A DNA stretch of 6,914 nucleotides from UPXZ01 sp018055865 (GTDB taxonomy: Bacteria > Bacteroidota > Bacteroidia > Bacteroidales > Paludibacteraceae): NCBI GenBank assembly GCA_964292695.1, contig CAXYWB010000120.1, positions 1 to 6,914 of the forward strand, given 5' to 3'. Made by a program: the position numbers and the translations under genes. Positions 6,104-6,914 of the stretch are shown piece after piece. How positions within the stretch are numbered: the stretch's first letter is position 1; the number at the start of each line of letters is the position of its first letter. The notes beneath the pieces were generated by a model. That model saw nothing but the letters and a program-made list of their open reading frames with translations. It was not told where the DNA came from and searched no databases.

Positions 6104-6640
6104 TTAACTATATTTTCTCTGAAAAATCTCGGAATAGATAAATGCCTTTTTAGCTTCCTCTGTGCTATCCAGGTTGATATCTGTATGCCTGAAATCTGCC
6201 TCGTTTTCTGGCTCCGGATCGGATTCCCAAAGAGAACTTTTCTTTTTAAAAATACTTTCCTTGATTTGCTTTCTTGCCCTGAGTTTACTGAAATCTGTTG
6301 ACATTTCATAGCTCATGGTCTCGAATCGCGAAGGTTCGTACTCCGGCGACCAGATTTCTTCTGAAGAATCTGCCGGAATGATTTGCCTGGATGTTTTTAC
6401 GTCAGGTTTTGAAGCCGGAATCAAAACCGGTCTGTCCAAAACTGTTGTTTCGGAAGGAACCGCTTCCTGCAGGGGCTTTTCCACCATCTCTTCGAATTCT
6501 TCCCACGATTTGGGCAACTGGTCAAAGATCGATTTCTTTTTCTCAGGAACCTTCACGTCTTTTTTCTTTTTGCCCAAAAGTCCGCTCAGAGCAAATACTG
6601 CTAAAAGGATGAAGTAAATATAATCACCGATATTTTCCAT
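6104..6640 (-). CDS. Membrane-anchored protein of unknown function
   Basis: I do not recognise a named family. The 178-residue product begins MENIGDYIYFILLAVFALSG, a short N-terminus and one transmembrane helix (~5-22), then a positive cluster (KKKK) that would keep the rest in the cytoplasm. The remainder is charged, rich in Glu, Lys, Pro and Ser, and probably largely disordered, with DQLPKSWEEFEEM soon after the membrane and a more conserved-looking C-terminal helix DSTEEAKKAFIYSEIFQRKY. I chose ATG 6640 because it puts the membrane helix at the start. A longer in-frame start at 6733 exists but lies inside the terminator-like hairpin of the 55-bp repeat and adds 31 residues of unlikely composition. 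Its promoter is probably at 6790-6820. It precedes greA on the same strand with a 156-base gap. Confidence 0.82.
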   Translation of the reverse strand: MENIGDYIYFILLAVFALSGLLGKKKKDVKVPEKKKSIFDQLPKSWEEFEEMVEKPLQEAVPSETTVLDRPVLIPASKPDVKTSRQIIPADSSEEIWSPEYEPSRFETMSYEMSTDFSKLRARKQIKESIFKKKSSLWESDPEPENEADFRHTDINLDSTEEAKKAFIYSEIFQRKYS

Positions 6641-6700
6641 AAAGTCTGAATAATCTTTTGCAATATTACAAAAAAGTTTTGATATAACGCTAACCTGTGT

Positions 6701-6735
6701 AAAAAAACAATGGGTAACTTCACAGCCACCCATTG
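6701..6735 (-). terminator. Terminator-like hairpin in repeat copy 1
   Basis: On the minus strand the 8-bp stem CAATGGGT/ACCCATTG (arms 6728-6735 and 6708-6715) encloses a 12-base loop and is followed by seven T (6701-6707), the form of an intrinsic terminator. It lies between the promoter at 6790-6820 and the 6104-6640 gene, so it may act as an attenuator in that gene's leader. Confidence 0.65.
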
Positions 6736-6755
6736 CTACATTTTAACCTAAACCT
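6701..6755. repeat. 55-bp direct repeat, copy 1
   Basis: Identical over 55 bases to 6860-6914; the bases just left of the two copies differ. It contains the terminator-like hairpin and the trailing TTTTAACCTAAACCT. The spacing between copies is 159 bases. Confidence 0.95.
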
Positions 6756-6789
6756 TAATTATGAAAAATTTATCTGTTTGTTTACGTTG

Positions 6790-6820
6790 CAAAGATATAA
6801 TAATTTTTAAATGTGCCAAA
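6790..6820 (-). promoter_or_regulatory. Bacteroidota-type promoter between the two 55-bp repeats
   Basis: Minus-strand TTTG (6817-6820), exactly 19 bases, then TATCTTTG (6790-6797): an exact match to the Bacteroidota promoter form. Transcription would start near 6783, run through repeat copy 1 with its hairpin, and reach the 6104-6640 gene after a leader of about 140 bases. Confidence 0.75.
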
Positions 6821-6858
6821 AGAAAAAGAATAATTTTTAAAAAGTTTTTTAATATCTT

Positions 6859-6894
6859 AAAAAAAACAATGGGTAACTTCACAGCCACCCATTG
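6859..6894 (-). terminator. Terminator-like hairpin in repeat copy 2
   Basis: Same 8-bp stem and 12-base loop as copy 1 (arms 6867-6874 and 6887-6894), followed on the minus strand by eight T (6859-6866). It would end transcription coming from a gene to the right of the window, just before the promoter at 6790-6820. Confidence 0.65.
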
Positions 6895-6914
6895 CTACAT
6901 TTTAACCTAAACCT
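6860..6914. repeat. 55-bp direct repeat, copy 2, ending at the window edge
   Basis: Exact copy of 6701-6755, ending at the last base of the window. That coincidence suggests the contig was cut at a repeat during assembly, so the real repeat may be longer or present in more copies. Confidence 0.95.

Noticed and set aside
6761..6910. Plus-strand 49-codon frame starting MKNLSV and running through repeat copy 2
   Set aside because: The ATG has a plausible AT-rich context, but the composition (Lys, Ile, Phe) simply follows the AT-rich DNA, and it crosses a promoter and terminator of the other strand. Not supported as a gene.

Overview
The window looks like a piece of a chromosome from the phylum Bacteroidota (probably order Bacteroidales). 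The signs are a DnaK with a glycine/glutamine-rich tail, AT-rich intergenic DNA with weak Shine-Dalgarno sequences, small outer-membrane beta-barrel proteins ending in Phe, and three upstream sites that fit the Bacteroidota housekeeping promoter (TTTG, about 19 bases, TAnnTTTG). Every gene I can support lies on the minus strand, so transcription runs from right to left. The window probably ends at contig ends: the left edge cuts a gene, and the right edge stops exactly at the end of a 55-base direct repeat.

Layout in order of transcription (right to left). (a) 6641-6914 holds two identical 55-bp repeats, each carrying a terminator-like hairpin, with a good minus-strand promoter between them. 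(b) 6104-6640 encodes a membrane-anchored protein of unknown function. (c) A promoter and a leader with a terminator-like hairpin precede greA (5477-5947), a transcript-cleavage factor. (d) A HIT-family hydrolase (4937-5338), a 58-residue winged-helix protein (4720-4896) and rimM (4143-4661, 16S rRNA/ribosome maturation) follow with short gaps. (e) A promoter overlapping the end of rimM precedes two tandem paralogous beta-barrel outer-membrane proteins (3572-4054 and 3077-3562), closed by a strong terminator at 3015-3055. (f) dnaK (905-2839), a full-length Hsp70, is followed by its own terminator (838-870). grpE and dnaJ are not adjacent.

The most notable part is the left end (1-760, minus). 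It is a broken open reading frame whose last ~155 residues are clearly the PIWI domain of a prokaryotic Argonaute. The two catalytic aspartates I can place are replaced (Gly and Lys), so it is predicted to be nuclease-dead. The frame has no usable start codon upstream of the domain, and the ~90 residues before it do not resemble a MID domain. It is a disrupted gene, a gene remnant, or an assembly junction. Any partner effector gene would lie to the left, outside the window.

The remainder is ordinary housekeeping sequence, with several regulatory structures worth a look: the greA leader hairpin, the hairpin repeat before rimM, and the promoter/terminator repeat at the right end.
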